A stretch of 64,000 nucleotides of DNA from Thiobius zoothamnicola. GTDB taxonomy: Bacteria; Pseudomonadota; Gammaproteobacteria; Chromatiales; Chromatiaceae. Location: positions 434,001 to 498,000 of the forward strand of contig OY782758.1 in assembly GCA_963678215.1 (NCBI GenBank), read 5' to 3'. A program made the translations under genes and the position numbers. Every line of letters starts with the position of its first letter. Position 1 is the stretch's first letter. This document shows, one piece after another, positions 26,860 to 34,862 of this stretch. The notes under the pieces are model-generated. The model saw nothing but the letters and a program-made list of their open reading frames with translations, was not told where the DNA came from and made no database searches.

Positions 26860-27822
26860 CTAACCATTCACGACATTGCCAGACCGGTTCTCCAGATAAG
26901 CGCGGATATTCATGACGGTTTGATCGACCACCGCTTGCCGGGCTTGTTGGCTCGCCCAGGCGATGTGGGGGGTTAAAATCAGGTTGGGTAAATCATCCGC
27001 CAATAATGGGTGACCAAGGGGAGGGGGTTCGACATCCAACACATCTAATGCCGCGCCGCCGATGGAGCCAGTTCTTAACGCAGCCGCCAAGGCTTGATTA
27101 TCAATGACTGCGCCACGTGCGGTATTAATCAGTAATGCGTGCGGCTGCATCAAACTTAGTTTGTGCGCGTCAATCAAATGATGTGTATTGTCAGCCAGTG
27201 GGACATGTAGGCTGACGATATCCGCTTGTGTGAGTAATTCATCTAACGGCATGCGTTGTGCTTGAAAGGATGCATTGCCTGGACGTTGCGCAATCAGCAC
27301 TTGCATGCCGAAAGCCTGCGCCAGTTTCGCCACCCCTTGACCCAGTTCGCCATAACCGACAATCCCCAGCTTCATGCCATTGAGTTCATGTATAGGATAG
27401 TCCATCAGACAAAATGCGGGACTGCGACTCCAATCGCCACGTTTGACGGCGATGTGATAATCCAATAGGCGGGTCGTATGCGCTAGTATGAGGCTGAAAA
27501 CATGCTGGGCAACGCTGTTTGTGGCATAGGCGGTGACATTGCTGACCCGAATACCCAGATCTTTCGCCGCTGCTAAATCCACATTGTTGGTTCCTGTCGC
27601 TGTGAGCGCAATGAAACCCAATTTCGGCGTATTGCGCAGCGTATCGGCATCCATCACCACTTTATTCGTGACCACCACTTCGGCGTCAGCGATGCGCTCA
27701 ATGCGTTGATCGGGTGAAGTCATCGGGTACATACGCCAATCAGCCAGCGTTGTCTGTAATGTTGACAGATCAAGGTCGCTTTCGGATAAGCTGGCCAGGT
27801 CGAGGAACACGCCTTTAGTCAT
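26860..27822 (-). CDS. D-2-hydroxyacid dehydrogenase, glycerate-dehydrogenase-like
   Basis: NAD(P)H-dependent reductase of 2-oxoacids, best matching the glycerate dehydrogenase/hydroxypyruvate reductase group. It has 320 residues with the substrate-binding ALTATGTNNVD (about 73-83), the nucleotide loop GIVGYGELGQGVA (about 152-164) and the catalytic triad: Arg in NTARGAVID, Glu in DVEPPP and His in TPHIAW. Hydroxypyruvate reduction would fit with the glyoxylate enzymes elsewhere in the window, but substrate cannot be read from sequence. It converges on rng with 21 bases between. Confidence 0.85.
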   Translation of the reverse strand: MTKGVFLDLASLSESDLDLSTLQTTLADWRMYPMTSPDQRIERIADAEVVVTNKVVMDADTLRNTPKLGFIALTATGTNNVDLAAAKDLGIRVSNVTAYATNSVAQHVFSLILAHTTRLLDYHIAVKRGDWSRSPAFCLMDYPIHELNGMKLGIVGYGELGQGVAKLAQAFGMQVLIAQRPGNASFQAQRMPLDELLTQADIVSLHVPLADNTHHLIDAHKLSLMQPHALLINTARGAVIDNQALAAALRTGSIGGAALDVLDVEPPPLGHPLLADDLPNLILTPHIAWASQQARQAVVDQTVMNIRAYLENRSGNVVNG

Positions 27823-27848
27823 AATGGATTCCGCATAGGATGGTTGAA

Positions 27849-28481
27849 TCAGGCAGGTTCATGCGCCATGTCTGAAAGATTGCGCCAAGCCGGGTGTTCG
27901 GCGATTAAATGCAATGCATTTTGTAGCAAGGTTTTACCGGGTTCCATTTGAAACCAGGTTGATAAGCCGGAAGGGTGGGGTAAAGGAATCACCTGCATAG
28001 GATGTGCTTGATATTCAATCTCATGTTGTTGACCAATCACATCCGCCAGTTTTTTTACCGGCATAAACTGCTGGATGGCCAGCTTACCAACCGGCAATAA
28101 TAAACGCGGACGTAATAGTCGAACTTCTTGCTCCAGCCAATGGCTGCAATTGGCGATTTCTTGTTTGGAGGGCACCCGGTCTCCTCCTTTGGGGTTTTTG
28201 CCTGGGAAACACCGGCAAACCGCTGCCATATAAACATGTTCACGGCATTGTGTTTCTTCCACGCCAATGGTGCTGAACCATTTGAATAAAGTTTTACCGG
28301 CTGTCCAGGCGAATGGACGGCCCATTAATGGTTCTTTATCGCCCGGTGCTTGACCAACCAACAGAATGTCTGCCATTTCAGCGCTGCAAGTGACTGGCGG
28401 CTTTTGCATGTCTGGACATTGCTGACAGGTTCTGATCGCATTTTTATGTTGGGTCAAAAGATTTTTTTCAGAATAGTGCAT
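27849..28481 (-). CDS. Uracil-DNA glycosylase superfamily protein
   Basis: A 210-residue UDG-fold protein that probably excises uracil or acts on a related lesion. Motif 1 reads LLVGQAPGDKEPLMGRPF (about 40-57) and motif 2 reads LPHPSGLSTW (about 168-177). CQQCP near the N-terminus and a VCRCFPG segment could supply cysteines for an iron-sulfur cluster, as in family 4/5 enzymes, but the exact family-4 spacing is not clear. It follows the hydroxyacid dehydrogenase gene on the same strand, 26 bases apart. Confidence 0.8.
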   Translation of the reverse strand: MHYSEKNLLTQHKNAIRTCQQCPDMQKPPVTCSAEMADILLVGQAPGDKEPLMGRPFAWTAGKTLFKWFSTIGVEETQCREHVYMAAVCRCFPGKNPKGGDRVPSKQEIANCSHWLEQEVRLLRPRLLLPVGKLAIQQFMPVKKLADVIGQQHEIEYQAHPMQVIPLPHPSGLSTWFQMEPGKTLLQNALHLIAEHPAWRNLSDMAHEPA

Positions 28482-28534
28482 AGATCGTTCGTTGTTTTAA
28501 TTTCTTCTGCTCCAGTTCCTCGCCGCAAGCGGTT

Positions 28535-28726
28535 TTGGCAGTTCATTTTGGGAAGAAATTTTCTTTGGTGCTATGGTTCCGGTCACATGATCAGCCGGAA
28601 TATTATTGTATTGCGCCTGTGGAAAATATGCCGCTCGATAGATATAAAAGCTTGCTGGAGAAAATGGCGGGAAGTTCTCATAAGGCAAAGATATATGCGG
28701 GAATTATTGGTGACATACATTCCTAG
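28535..28726 (+). CDS. Small hypothetical ORF or gene remnant
   Basis: A 63-codon frame from TTG 28535 with protein-like content (FRSHDQPEYYCIAPVENMPLD, LLEKMAGSSHKAKIYAGIIGD). It has no ribosome-binding site and no ATG before the middle. The upstream in-frame stop is at 28481. It lies just before the 77-residue gene at 28757 on the same strand. It may be the end of a decayed gene or a real small protein with a weak start. Confidence 0.35.
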   Translation: MAVHFGKKFSLVLWFRSHDQPEYYCIAPVENMPLDRYKSLLEKMAGSSHKAKIYAGIIGDIHS

Positions 28727-28756
28727 ATTAAGCAAATATTTTGGAGGAATTATTGC

Positions 28757-28990
28757 ATGAATTTATTGGAATTATCATTTGTTAACTCAGAGATGAAGAT
28801 TGTTTTGGCGTCTTTGATGGAGAAAGAGCAATCCATGGCGGCTATTTGCGAACACTCTGATGATGAAGATGAGGTGGCCGATATGGGTAACGATCTAATC
28901 GAAGTAAGACTGTTAATAGAAAGATTAGTGGCGGAAGCGGTGCCAAAATTTGGCGATTCGGTTCTGGTTTTTGATCGTACGCCTTTATAA
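28757..28990 (+). CDS. Small acidic hypothetical protein
   Basis: A 77-residue acidic helical protein (SLMEKEQSMAAICEHSDDEDEVADMGNDLIEVRLLIERL). It begins at ATG 28757 with a strong GGAGGAA tract 9 bases upstream. No membrane segment, signal or known domain is seen. Its last 6 bases overlap the end of nrdR on the other strand. I do not recognise the family. Confidence 0.65.
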   Translation: MNLLELSFVNSEMKIVLASLMEKEQSMAAICEHSDDEDEVADMGNDLIEVRLLIERLVAEAVPKFGDSVLVFDRTPL

Positions 28991-29527
28991 TTCGTGTCCT
29001 TTCCTTGATGCTTGTGGCAGGGTGGATTCCTTGCCATCCAGAAAATCATGTTGTTTACGACGTATTTCCGGCGTGGGTTCCATTTGCAGGCGTTCAATGA
29101 TTTCGTGGAATGCTTGTACGTCTTCGAATTGGCGATAAACTGAGGCGAAGCGTACGAAAGCGACCTGATCAAGTCCTTTTAACTCTTCCAACACCCATTC
29201 GCCGATAAGCTCAGCCGAGACGTCTCCTTCGACATTCGCCATGAGTTTGCGTTTGATGTGATTGATGGCGATATCAATCTGTTCCGTTGTTATTGGGCGC
29301 TTCTCCATCGCGCGCGCGATCCCTGCGCGTAGTTTACTTCCGTCAAAACTTACCCGGCGGCCATCCCGCTTGATGATTCGGGGTAAGTTGAGTTCAACGC
29401 TTTCAAACGTGGTGAAACGCTCTTTACAGGTCAGGCAAGTGCGCCGCCGCCGTATTTGATCACCATCGCCATGCAGACGCGAGTCTGTGACTTTGGTGTC
29501 CAAGGCTCCGCAATACGGGCAGCGCAT
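28985..29527 (-). CDS. nrdR: Transcriptional repressor NrdR
   Basis: Nucleotide-sensing repressor of ribonucleotide reductase operons. The 180-residue protein has the zinc ribbon CPYCG...CLTCKERFTTFE (about 3-39) and an ATP-cone (RDGRRVSFDGSKLRAGI onward, about 49-139), with VAFVRFASVYRQFED. It is about 30 residues longer than E. coli NrdR, ending in a basic tail. A second ATG one codon upstream is equally possible. It lies 12 bases after glyA, a common pairing. Confidence 0.95.
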   Translation of the reverse strand: MRCPYCGALDTKVTDSRLHGDGDQIRRRRTCLTCKERFTTFESVELNLPRIIKRDGRRVSFDGSKLRAGIARAMEKRPITTEQIDIAINHIKRKLMANVEGDVSAELIGEWVLEELKGLDQVAFVRFASVYRQFEDVQAFHEIIERLQMEPTPEIRRKQHDFLDGKESTLPQASRKGHEL

Positions 29528-29539
29528 CATAGCGACAGC

Positions 29540-30796
29540 TTAACGTTGATAGACAGGATGTTTCGCGCAGATATCGACGACTTTTTCCTTGATGGTGTTA
29601 ATAGCGGTTTGATCGCCCCGACTGTCAATGATATCGCACATCCAACCGGCTAATACATGACACGCTTCAGTGCCGAAACCGCGAGTGGTGACGGCTGGTG
29701 TGCCAACCCGGATGCCTGAGGTGACGAAGGGCGATTGGGGATCATTTGGTACGGCATTTTTGTTAACGGTGATATTGGCGGAGCCAAGCCAGGCGTCCAC
29801 ATCTTTGCCGGTCAGACCAGCTTCAATGAAGCTCACCAGGAACAAATGATCATCTGTACCTTTTGAAACCACATCATAGCCACGTTCCATAAAGACCTGC
29901 GCCATGGTTTGCGCGTTTTTGATCACTTGTTTTTGGTAGTCAACAAAAGCAGGTTCCATGGCTTCTTTGAATGCCACCGCCTTGGCGGCAATGACGTGCA
30001 TCAAAGGCCCACCCTGGCTGCCAGGGAAAACGGCTGAATTGATCTTTTTCTCAATTTCCGGGTTGGCTTTGGCCAGGATTAACCCGGAGCGTGGCCCACG
30101 TAAGGTTTTGTGGGTCGTGGTGGTGGTGACATCAGCGATAGAAACAGGGCTTGGATAAACGCCGGCGGCGACCAGGCCAGCGACATGGGCCATGTCAACC
30201 AGAAGATAAGCGTTAACCGCATCTGCAATATCGCGCAGACGTTGCCAATCGACAATGCGTGAATAAGCTGAGAAGCCGCCAACAACCATTTTAGGTTTAT
30301 GTTCATGGGCTAACCGCTCGACTTCATCGTAATCAATTTCACCGGTGTCGGTGTTCAAACCATATTGCACAGCATGGTAAATCTTGCCTGAAAAATTGGG
30401 TTTGGCACCATGCGTCAAGTGGCCGCCATGCGCCAGAGACATGCCTAGCACGGTATCGCCGGGTTGGCACAACGCCATGTAAACAGCAGCGTTGGCCTGC
30501 GAGCCTGAATGCGGCTGTACATTGGCGTAGTCAGCGTTGAATAATTGCTTGGCGCGTTCGATCGCCAGTTGTTCAGCGCGATCCACTGCCTCGCAACCGC
30601 CATAATAACGTTTTGCGGGATAGCCTTCGGCATACTTATTATTTAGTACGGTTCCTTGCGCTTGCAAAACTCGTGGACTGGCATAGTTTTCTGATGCGAT
30701 CAGTTCGATATGCGCCTCCTGCCGACTCTCTTCCGCCTGTATGGCGCTGAATAATTCATCATCGTAACCCTGAATTTGCATAGACTGATCAAACAT
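29540..30796 (-). CDS. glyA: Serine hydroxymethyltransferase
   Basis: PLP enzyme that interconverts serine and glycine with tetrahydrofolate, a main source of one-carbon units. The 418-residue protein has IELIASENYAS, YAEGYPAKRYYGGCE, VDMAHVAGLVAAG and the PLP-lysine motif TTTTTHKTLRGPRSG. All active-site blocks are intact. It forms an operon with nrdR. It could feed the glyoxylate-serine steps suggested by other genes in the window. Confidence 0.97.
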   Translation of the reverse strand: MFDQSMQIQGYDDELFSAIQAEESRQEAHIELIASENYASPRVLQAQGTVLNNKYAEGYPAKRYYGGCEAVDRAEQLAIERAKQLFNADYANVQPHSGSQANAAVYMALCQPGDTVLGMSLAHGGHLTHGAKPNFSGKIYHAVQYGLNTDTGEIDYDEVERLAHEHKPKMVVGGFSAYSRIVDWQRLRDIADAVNAYLLVDMAHVAGLVAAGVYPSPVSIADVTTTTTHKTLRGPRSGLILAKANPEIEKKINSAVFPGSQGGPLMHVIAAKAVAFKEAMEPAFVDYQKQVIKNAQTMAQVFMERGYDVVSKGTDDHLFLVSFIEAGLTGKDVDAWLGSANITVNKNAVPNDPQSPFVTSGIRVGTPAVTTRGFGTEACHVLAGWMCDIIDSRGDQTAINTIKEKVVDICAKHPVYQR

Positions 30797-30901
30797 GACA
30801 TTGCCTCATGGAACATTGCGGAACAGGCATCAATATAAAGCCGACTGGGATAACGGGCAACTGGTTACGGGGAAACCTTTGCAGATGAATGCCGCTGCCA
30901 A

Positions 30902-30926
30902 TAAAAAAGGCTGCCGAGGCAGCCTT
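30902..30926 (-). terminator. Intrinsic terminator of the tRNA operon
   Basis: On the minus strand AAGGCTGCC and GGCAGCCTT form a 9-bp stem with a very short loop, and T residues continue past the stem. It begins 10 bases after the CCA end of tRNA-His, so it should end the Pro-Arg-His transcript. Confidence 0.85.
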
Positions 30927-30936
30927 GAACATGAAG

Positions 30937-31013
30937 TGGGGTGGACAATGGGACTCGAACCCACGACGACCGGAATCACAATCCGGGGCTCTACCAACTG
31001 AGCTATGCCCACC
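30937..31013 (-). tRNA. tRNA-His (GTG)
   Basis: The minus strand gives a full cloverleaf beginning GGTGGGCATAGCTC, with anticodon loop TTGTGAT (anticodon GTG), GGTTCGAGTCC T-arm and an encoded CCA. The extra 5' G (G-1) that pairs with C73 is encoded, as expected for tRNA-His. It is the last tRNA of the three-gene operon. Confidence 0.95.
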
Positions 31014-31042
31014 ATAGTGAAAGAGTGATTGCCGTGGCGTAT

Positions 31043-31119
<77 letters not shown>

Positions 31120-31135
31120 TGGAATCGCGCTATCT

Positions 31136-31211
31136 GGTCGGGGTAGAGGGATTTGAACCCCCGACATCCTGCTCCCAAAGCAGGCGCGCTACCAAACTGC
31201 GCTATACCCCG
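31136..31211 (-). tRNA. tRNA-Pro (TGG)
   Basis: The minus strand begins CGGGGTATAGCGCAG, has anticodon loop TTTGGGA (anticodon TGG), T-arm GGTTCAAATCC and an encoded CCA after CTACCCCGA. It is the promoter-proximal tRNA of the operon. Confidence 0.95.
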
Positions 31212-31231
31212 TTGCTATTTTGAGGTGCGCA

Positions 31232-31260
31232 ATCCTACTGGTGAATGTTATCTCCGTCAA
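31232..31260 (-). promoter_or_regulatory. Promoter of the tRNA-Pro-Arg-His operon
   Basis: On the minus strand TTGACG and TAGGAT are separated by exactly 17 bases, 20 bases ahead of tRNA-Pro. The -35 box overlaps the stop codon of the upstream LysR gene. Confidence 0.75.
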
Positions 31261-32114
31261 GCAACATGTGCAGGTTCAGCCGCCAACTCGGCCAAATCCT
31301 GCAAGGTTTTCAAAGGTATGGCGTTGATATGTTGCACTAATAAAGTTGGCGTCATCGCCAAGTCAGCATCGATTTTTTGTGCGACTAATTCATGATTATA
31401 GCGACTGTTATCTAGCGCCCAAGACGGCATCAGAGTACAGCCTAATCCTGCCGACACACAGCCCAAAATGCCGTCCAAAGTGCCGAATTCCATCACTTGT
31501 TTGAATTGACTGCCATTTCTGCGCTGCCATTCCAAGGCTCTGGCGCGGTATACGCAGCCTTCTTTGAACAGAATTAAAGGTAAATTAGCATCCTGTTTGA
31601 TGTTTTTTGCCCGTAATAAGACCAATTCTTCAGTCACAATTGGGGTGACCAATAAGTCAGGATGTTCCACCGGGCCACCGACAAAGGCGCAATCGAGTTT
31701 GTAATCCAATACCCGGCGAATCAACTCGGAAGAGGTATTGGTGAGGATGTGTAGCTGTAATTGCTTATAGCGTTGATGCAGTTGAGCCAGCACCGCCGGC
31801 AAACGTAACGCGGCATAGGTCTCCATGGATCCAATCCGCAGTTCCCCGGCTTGTTCGCCAATATGCTGCATCGCCAGACTGGCCCGGGTTTCCATCTGTA
31901 ATATCTCACGCGCATAATTCAATAAAACCTGCCCCGATGGCGAGAGTTCTAACCCTCGTCCTTTGCGATAAAACAGCACTGTACCGGTTTCCGATTCCAA
32001 ACGCTTGATACGTGCCGTGACGTTGGATTGCACTGTATTCAACTTACGGGCTGCAGATAGGATACCGCCTTCTTCGACTACGGCATTAAAGGTCTTTAGT
32101 GTTTGTATCTCCAC
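31257..32114 (-). CDS. LysR-family transcriptional regulator
   Basis: A 285-residue activator or repressor. The N-terminal winged helix-turn-helix spans about 2-61 (FNAVVEEGGILSAARKLNTVQSNVTARIKRLE). The periplasmic-binding-protein-like effector domain runs from about 90 to 285. The divergent gene that such a regulator normally controls is missing: an insertion sequence begins 62 bases upstream of its start. That may have separated regulator and target. Effector unknown. Confidence 0.9.
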   Translation of the reverse strand: MEIQTLKTFNAVVEEGGILSAARKLNTVQSNVTARIKRLESETGTVLFYRKGRGLELSPSGQVLLNYAREILQMETRASLAMQHIGEQAGELRIGSMETYAALRLPAVLAQLHQRYKQLQLHILTNTSSELIRRVLDYKLDCAFVGGPVEHPDLLVTPIVTEELVLLRAKNIKQDANLPLILFKEGCVYRARALEWQRRNGSQFKQVMEFGTLDGILGCVSAGLGCTLMPSWALDNSRYNHELVAQKIDADLAMTPTLLVQHINAIPLKTLQDLAELAAEPAHVA

Positions 32115-32176
32115 AATAATTCTCTATTAAAGAATATTTAAATCAAAATAATTCATTATTCACGAACAAATAAAAG

Positions 32177-33263
32177 ACGCGGATTTTGATCGCTAGTGCG
32201 CCACCGCTCAATTATGAAGCTAACTTCATCTCCTCGTAAATCTCGTTCGGGGTTTTATAGCCCAATGCCTTTCTTGGGCGATTGTTGAGTTTGTTTTGTA
32301 TGACATGGATTTCCTTGTCAGTAACTTGATCCAGTGCCATACCTTTCGGCAGGTATTGTCGGATTAAGCCGTTGTGGTTTTCGTTTAAACCCCGCTCCCA
32401 CGAGTGATATGGATGTGCAAAGTATCCATCGGTACCCAGAGCTTTTGAGATCAGTTCGTGATGAGCAAACTCTTTTCCATTATCAAACGTGATGGTGTGT
32501 AGATTACCTCTCTCCGGCTTTAACAGCCTTACAATAGCCGCAGTAACACCTTTTGCGTGCTTGCTCTGAACGCGAGCAATGAGCGTTTTCTTGCTAACTC
32601 GCTCAGCCAAAGTAACAAGAACACCCTTGTGGCCTTTCCCAATCACCGTATCTGCTTCCCAGTCTCCAAGGCGAACTTTCTGATCAACGATGCCTGGCCG
32701 ATCATCAATCGATACTCGCCCTATGATTTGGCCCCTTGTTTCAGCCTTTCCCGTTCTCTTTTTGTAGGGTTTCAGGTGACGAAGGTGCTTGTAGAGCTGA
32801 CCACCATCGGCTTTGTCATCTTGGATAAAGCGATAGATCGTACTATGGCAAACCATAGGATAACCCTCTTGCCTTAATCGCCCTTGGATTTGCTCAGGAC
32901 GCCAATCTTTCTTGATATGCCTAACAATAAGTCGCTGCACATCAGTCGTCATTCTAATGTGTTTCGGCTTGAGTAAGTGCCGTTGCCGAGCAAACTGTTG
33001 AGCTTGTCTGGGACGGTATCCACGAAGCCCCTTATTACGCTTTATCTCACGGGATATAGTGCTGTGATGGCGATTCAGCTTCTTAGCGATTTGTCGATGG
33101 GATAACCCCATAAACTTGTCTTCGTATATCTGGTATCGTTCGTCTTCGGTCAGTCGGGTATATGTCTCTGACATAGTGATCTCACATTGGTTTTAGACGA
33201 CCGTGAGCATCGCCCACTGGCCTCTTGATTTCAATGTGTCGCACTAGCGATCAAAATCTGCGT
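32177..33263 (-). mobile_element. IS30-family insertion sequence
   Basis: Terminal inverted repeats of 28 bases with two mismatches (32177-32204 and 33236-33263, core GATTTTGATCGCTAGTGCG) enclose one intact transposase gene. No clear short target duplication is visible at the outer ends. It lies 19 bases from the next IS. Confidence 0.88.
32212..33174 (-). CDS. IS30-family transposase
   Basis: A 320-residue transposase that appears intact. An N-terminal helix-turn-helix (LTEDERYQIYEDKFMGLSHRQIAKKLNRH, then STISREI) is followed by a second DNA-binding region. The DDE catalytic domain has Asp in GDWEADTVIG, Asp in ITFDNGKEF and Glu in WERGLNENHNGLIRQYLPKG, the IS30 signature. The frame is open throughout, so the element may still be active. 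Confidence 0.95.
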   Translation of the reverse strand: MSETYTRLTEDERYQIYEDKFMGLSHRQIAKKLNRHHSTISREIKRNKGLRGYRPRQAQQFARQRHLLKPKHIRMTTDVQRLIVRHIKKDWRPEQIQGRLRQEGYPMVCHSTIYRFIQDDKADGGQLYKHLRHLKPYKKRTGKAETRGQIIGRVSIDDRPGIVDQKVRLGDWEADTVIGKGHKGVLVTLAERVSKKTLIARVQSKHAKGVTAAIVRLLKPERGNLHTITFDNGKEFAHHELISKALGTDGYFAHPYHSWERGLNENHNGLIRQYLPKGMALDQVTDKEIHVIQNKLNNRPRKALGYKTPNEIYEEMKLAS

Positions 33264-33319
33264 AATCATTGGTTAAGTATTTTCCAATTAAGAAATGAGT
33301 CTGAAATGGCCCGTATTGT

Positions 33320-34561
33320 TCAAGCGGTTTTATCTGGCTTGCAAATCAAACCAAAGAGCTTTTGCCGCGCATCTTGCATGGCTTTGGCAGCCTCATTATC
33401 AGTCATGCGCCTTGCATAGTCATCCAGTTCTTCGAGAGAGATTTCAGGCTTGAGATAGTGCGCTACGTTGGGCAATGACCTGAGCTTCTCAAAGGGTGTC
33501 ATCATGCTGGTGTAAGGGTAGGTTTTCTGCGCCTTCCCTTTGGCATTGGTGGTGGTCTCAGGGAAGAAGCATGGGCGGTGATAATTGATATAAGGATTCA
33601 GGTAGTCATGGTTGAATTGGTTGATGGTTTCAGCCCATTTCTGGGCGATATGGGTATAGCCAAAGATCTTCCTGACAATGGAGGCGTTTTTACTCTCAGC
33701 AAGGGCATTGTCGTTGGAATGCCTTGAGCGTGACTTTGTGAACTCAATGAAGCGTTTTTCCAGGAGCTCAGCGACACGTTTGTTGACATACTCAGAGCCG
33801 TTGTCACTGTGGAATCCCTGTACGGCAAAGGGAAAAGAAGCCAGCATTTGTTCGAGTGCCGGAATCAAATAACGTTCACTGATTTTCTCAACTGAGCACA
33901 CCATTTCAAACTGGGTCACTTCATCAACGGCATTGATGTGGTAGACGCCTTTGACGCCGTCCTGGTCGCCCTGGTGGACGGTATCAATGCGAATATAGCC
34001 TGGCTTTCCATCAGGGCGGGGCTTCCTTTTCTCACCGATAGCAACCTGTCTCGCTTGCGTTTTTGTAAAGTGCCGCCGTTGCTGTTTATACCGCTTAGAC
34101 TCCCTCAGGTTGTACAGGTGGGATACCGAAATGGTTGATAACCGTTGGTAGGCCTTATCGTCAAAAACGTCGTGGGCGCGCTCACAAAGTTTCTTGGTGG
34201 TCGGGCCGGAAGGGGTATCATGAAGTTCATCCGTTTTAGCCAGTAACAGAATATCGCTATCGATGTATTTCTTGGCAAAGCCATTATGCCGGCAGGGTGT
34301 CCAATTGACCTTGCCGGTTTCGGTATATTGCTTGACCAGTCGGGTGAGTTGTTGACGTGAGTACGCTGTCATTTTGAGCAGGTACCGGATGACCGTTCCT
34401 TTGTCTTTTTTGGATAGGCTGGCATAACGAAATTTGACCAGCGCTTTGCGCACAAATTCGTAGCGTTCTGCCTTGTTACCCAGCACCGAAAAAGCGACAG
34501 GTTGACTGCCATTAAGAAAAGACTCCAGCGCCTCAATGGTCGTTAGGTTCTCAATCTTCAT
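33320..34561 (-). CDS. Integrase-core (rve) transposase
   Basis: About 413 residues, counted from the ATG read as MKIENLTTIEALE; an ATG 33 bases upstream is also possible. The N-terminal half holds helix-turn-helix-like regions (SRQQLTRLVKQYTETG). The rve core has Asp in YIRIDTVHQGD, Asp in GFHSDNGSEYVN and Glu in DNALAESKNASIVRK, so the DDE triad is complete. The C-terminal part ends KLFGLICKPDKTA. The reading frame is intact. Confidence 0.9.
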   Translation of the reverse strand: MKIENLTTIEALESFLNGSQPVAFSVLGNKAERYEFVRKALVKFRYASLSKKDKGTVIRYLLKMTAYSRQQLTRLVKQYTETGKVNWTPCRHNGFAKKYIDSDILLLAKTDELHDTPSGPTTKKLCERAHDVFDDKAYQRLSTISVSHLYNLRESKRYKQQRRHFTKTQARQVAIGEKRKPRPDGKPGYIRIDTVHQGDQDGVKGVYHINAVDEVTQFEMVCSVEKISERYLIPALEQMLASFPFAVQGFHSDNGSEYVNKRVAELLEKRFIEFTKSRSRHSNDNALAESKNASIVRKIFGYTHIAQKWAETINQFNHDYLNPYINYHRPCFFPETTTNAKGKAQKTYPYTSMMTPFEKLRSLPNVAHYLKPEISLEELDDYARRMTDNEAAKAMQDARQKLFGLICKPDKTA

Positions 34562-34601
34562 AATCGTTCTCATCAGGTGATGATGAACAATCAAGGCTAT
34601 T

Positions 34602-34657
34602 TGAGACGCGTTTCATGTTGGAAATGCGTCTCCCGTTCAGACTCATTTCATATTGGA
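34602..34657. repeat. Double end-repeat and hairpin at one terminus of the rve-type IS
   Basis: Two related 21-22 base units in the same orientation (34602-34622 and 34636-34657) share the pattern TGAnnC..TTTCAT.TTGGA. In addition GAGACGCGTTTC (34603-34614) and GAAATGCGTCTC (34621-34632) pair with one mismatch. The other end has only one unit. These could be transposase-binding sites with unequal ends. Confidence 0.6.
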
Positions 34658-34862
34658 TAAGGCTGGTTATTGCTATTGCTACGATAAGGGTTTAAGCTGG
34701 CAATCTGTGGGTATTGTTATATTGTTACAATTTTAATTGATTCATTCCAAAATGATTTCGGTCAGGCTGCCTTAAACTAAAGTGTTCGAGTCGTCAGGAT
34801 TGGCGCTGATTTTAAGGATAAATTAAGCAAAGAGATTGCTTGAAGGAGCAAAGGTGACACAT

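Larger units (their letters stand above)
33283..34657 (-). mobile_element. Insertion sequence with rve-type transposase
   Basis: Inverted ends at 33283-33305 and 34636-34657 share TCCAAT and then GAAATGAGTCTGAA, differing by a two-base spacing shift. The right end carries a second, diverged copy of the end sequence. One transposase gene fills the element. Family assignment (IS481-like or ISNCY) is uncertain. A short TAAG occurs next to both ends but cannot be called a target duplication with confidence. Confidence 0.75.

Noticed and set aside
28750..29172. 140-codon minus-strand frame across the small acidic gene and nrdR
   Set aside because: It is a different frame of nrdR on the same strand and antisense to the 77-residue gene; both overlapped genes have better support.
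32150..33290. Target-site duplication of the IS30 element
   Set aside because: The bases just outside the two inverted repeats do not match over 2-3 positions, so none is called.
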